Part shown: in pieces, positions 6,243 through 7,081 of the stretch | How positions within the stretch are numbered: the first letter of the stretch is position 1 | How the letters are laid out: each line of letters opens with the position of its first letter | DNA from: an uncultured Collinsella sp. | Lineage (GTDB): Bacteria > Actinomycetota > Coriobacteriia > Coriobacteriales > Coriobacteriaceae | Direction: 5' to 3' | NCBI GenBank assembly: GCA_900552735.1 | Contig: USBA01000095.1 | Span: forward strand, 1 to 7,081 | DNA length: 7,081 nucleotides | The notes under the pieces: generated by a model | What the model was told of the DNA's origin: nothing | Seen by the model: only the letters and a program-made list of their open reading frames with translations | Databases searched by the model: none | Translations under genes and position numbers: made by a program

Positions 6243-7081
6243 TAGCGCACCTCGCTAGAATCGACGCCGGGCACGCGGCGGCAGGAATACTCGTCCGTGG
6301 CAAACTTGGGGATCTGCACGGTCTCGAGCTCGCGGGCAAACGCGGCCGAAAGCTCGATGCCGGCGGCGCGGCGCACGGCCTGAATCGCAAGCGGCGCCGA
6401 GATGCGGCGGCGGTACTCGGCCGAGCCCCACAGATTGGTGCCGTAGCTCAGCGCGCGTACGGACGCTGTCAGGGCACGTAGCTCGTCCTCGGAAGGCTGC
6501 TCGTTCACCAGGCCGCATGCCTCGCCCTGCAGCAGGGTCGCGCGCAGCGGACGGGCACCCACAGTGACATGCCAGGTATTATCCCACCAGGCGGCGGTGA
6601 CATTCAGCGAGGGGAAATCGGTCGCAGCCTTGCGCACGGCCTCGTAGCTCGCACGGTAATCGTGCTTGACGACCACGACGTGCTCGATCACGTCACGTAC
6701 ATAGCCCATGTCCACGAACTCGGCGAGCGGCACGCGGCCGGCACCCGTCAGCTCAACATACGAATCGAGCGCCAGGAACGCCGAGAGCACGTCCGAGAAG
6801 CCAAAGCGGCCGTAAATGCTGCCGCCTACCGTGGCGGTGTTGCGCAGCTGCACACCCACGATGTCATGGACGGCGAACTCAAAGACATTGTTGACAAGCG
6901 CGTTGAGCTCGGCATGACGCTCGAGCTGGCGCAGGGTGCACATGGCACCGATGCGAAACTCGGTCTCGGTCTCCTCGATCTGATCCAGTCCGCAGGCCGA
7001 AAGGTCAATCGCCGTCGCCACGCGACGCGAACCCAGGCGCATCCAGATGCCACCGCCCACAATCTTGTTGTTGCGGTTCTT
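6242..7081 (-). CDS. FAD-binding subunit of molybdenum hydroxylase (5' end outside window)
   Basis: This subunit carries the FAD that exchanges electrons between the Fe-S clusters of its partner and a soluble acceptor or donor. 279 residues are visible, beginning KNRNNKIVGGGIWMRLG, so roughly 20 N-terminal residues are missing if it has the family's usual 290-300. FAD-domain marks are KIVGGG at 6-11 (first FAD-binding segment), RIGAM at 43-47 and RNTATVGGSI at 80-89 (second, pyrophosphate-binding segment). The C-terminal third (about 170-265) fits the CO-dehydrogenase flavoprotein C-terminal domain. No extra 4Fe-4S insertion is seen. The reading frame is unbroken to the window edge. Its TAA shares a base with the ATG of the fused Fe-S/Mo gene, which implies one transcript and balanced synthesis. 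YgfM is the closest named type I would compare it with, but I do not assign that symbol. The promoter lies beyond the window. Confidence 0.92.
   Translation of the reverse strand, partial: KNRNNKIVGGGIWMRLGSRRVATAIDLSACGLDQIEETETEFRIGAMCTLRQLERHAELNALVNNVFEFAVHDIVGVQLRNTATVGGSIYGRFGFSDVLSAFLALDSYVELTGAGRVPLAEFVDMGYVRDVIEHVVVVKHDYRASYEAVRKAATDFPSLNVTAAWWDNTWHVTVGARPLRATLLQGEACGLVNEQPSEDELRALTASVRALSYGTNLWGSAEYRRRISAPLAIQAVRRAAGIELSAAFARELETVQIPKFATDEYSCRRVPGVDSSEVR
6248..6253 (-). promoter_or_regulatory. Ribosome binding site GAGGTG within the FAD gene end
   Basis: GAGGTG on the minus strand lies inside the last codons of the FAD-subunit gene, 5 bases before the ATG at 6242. With the TAATG overlap it supports both the chosen start and translational coupling of the two subunits. 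Confidence 0.65.

Noticed and set aside
3462..6245. Two long plus-strand open frames (511 and 408 codons) opposite the Fe-S/Mo hydroxylase gene
   Set aside because: Same cause: high-GC codon bias of the real gene. The products are A/G/R/H-rich without any family motif, and the minus-strand frame has all cofactor ligands.

Overview
High-GC bacterial chromosome. Every gene I can support lies on the minus strand, so transcription runs from high to low coordinates. Gene order (tRNA-Leu, tig, clpP, clpX), protein sequences and codon use suggest an anaerobic gut actinomycete of the Coriobacteriia, probably Collinsella-like. That placement comes from recognition of the sequence and was not tested by a search.

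Layout in transcription order: (1) 7081-6242, the FAD-binding subunit of a molybdenum hydroxylase, cut by the window edge. (2) 6242-3411, a 943-residue protein fusing the two [2Fe-2S] domains to the molybdenum-cofactor domain, joined to the FAD gene by a TAATG stop/start overlap. (3) 3402-3291, a nested palindromic repeat just beyond the hydroxylase stop codon. (4) 3219-3211, a candidate extended -10 promoter, then tRNA-Leu(UAG) at 3191-3108 with encoded CCA, then a GC-rich hairpin that may end the tRNA transcript. (5) 3016-1718, trigger factor (tig), whose start is best read as TTG behind a perfect AGGAGG. (6) A 163-base gap with an inverted repeat, then clpP (1554-934). (7) clpX from 932 past the left edge, one base after the clpP stop.

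The window therefore holds two unrelated modules. The right-hand one is a purine/xanthine-type hydroxylase operon: the FAD subunit passes electrons to or from the Fe-S/Mo subunit, and the architecture resembles the XdhD/YgfM group. The left-hand one is the conserved protein-quality-control cluster: trigger factor meets nascent chains at the ribosome, while ClpX unfolds substrates and feeds them to ClpP.

I see no new defence or mobile system. The items most worth a second look are the nested palindrome between the modules, an acidic insertion with a duplicated FDDDM in ClpX, the non-standard active-site residues of the molybdenum hydroxylase, and a divergent PPIase domain in trigger factor.
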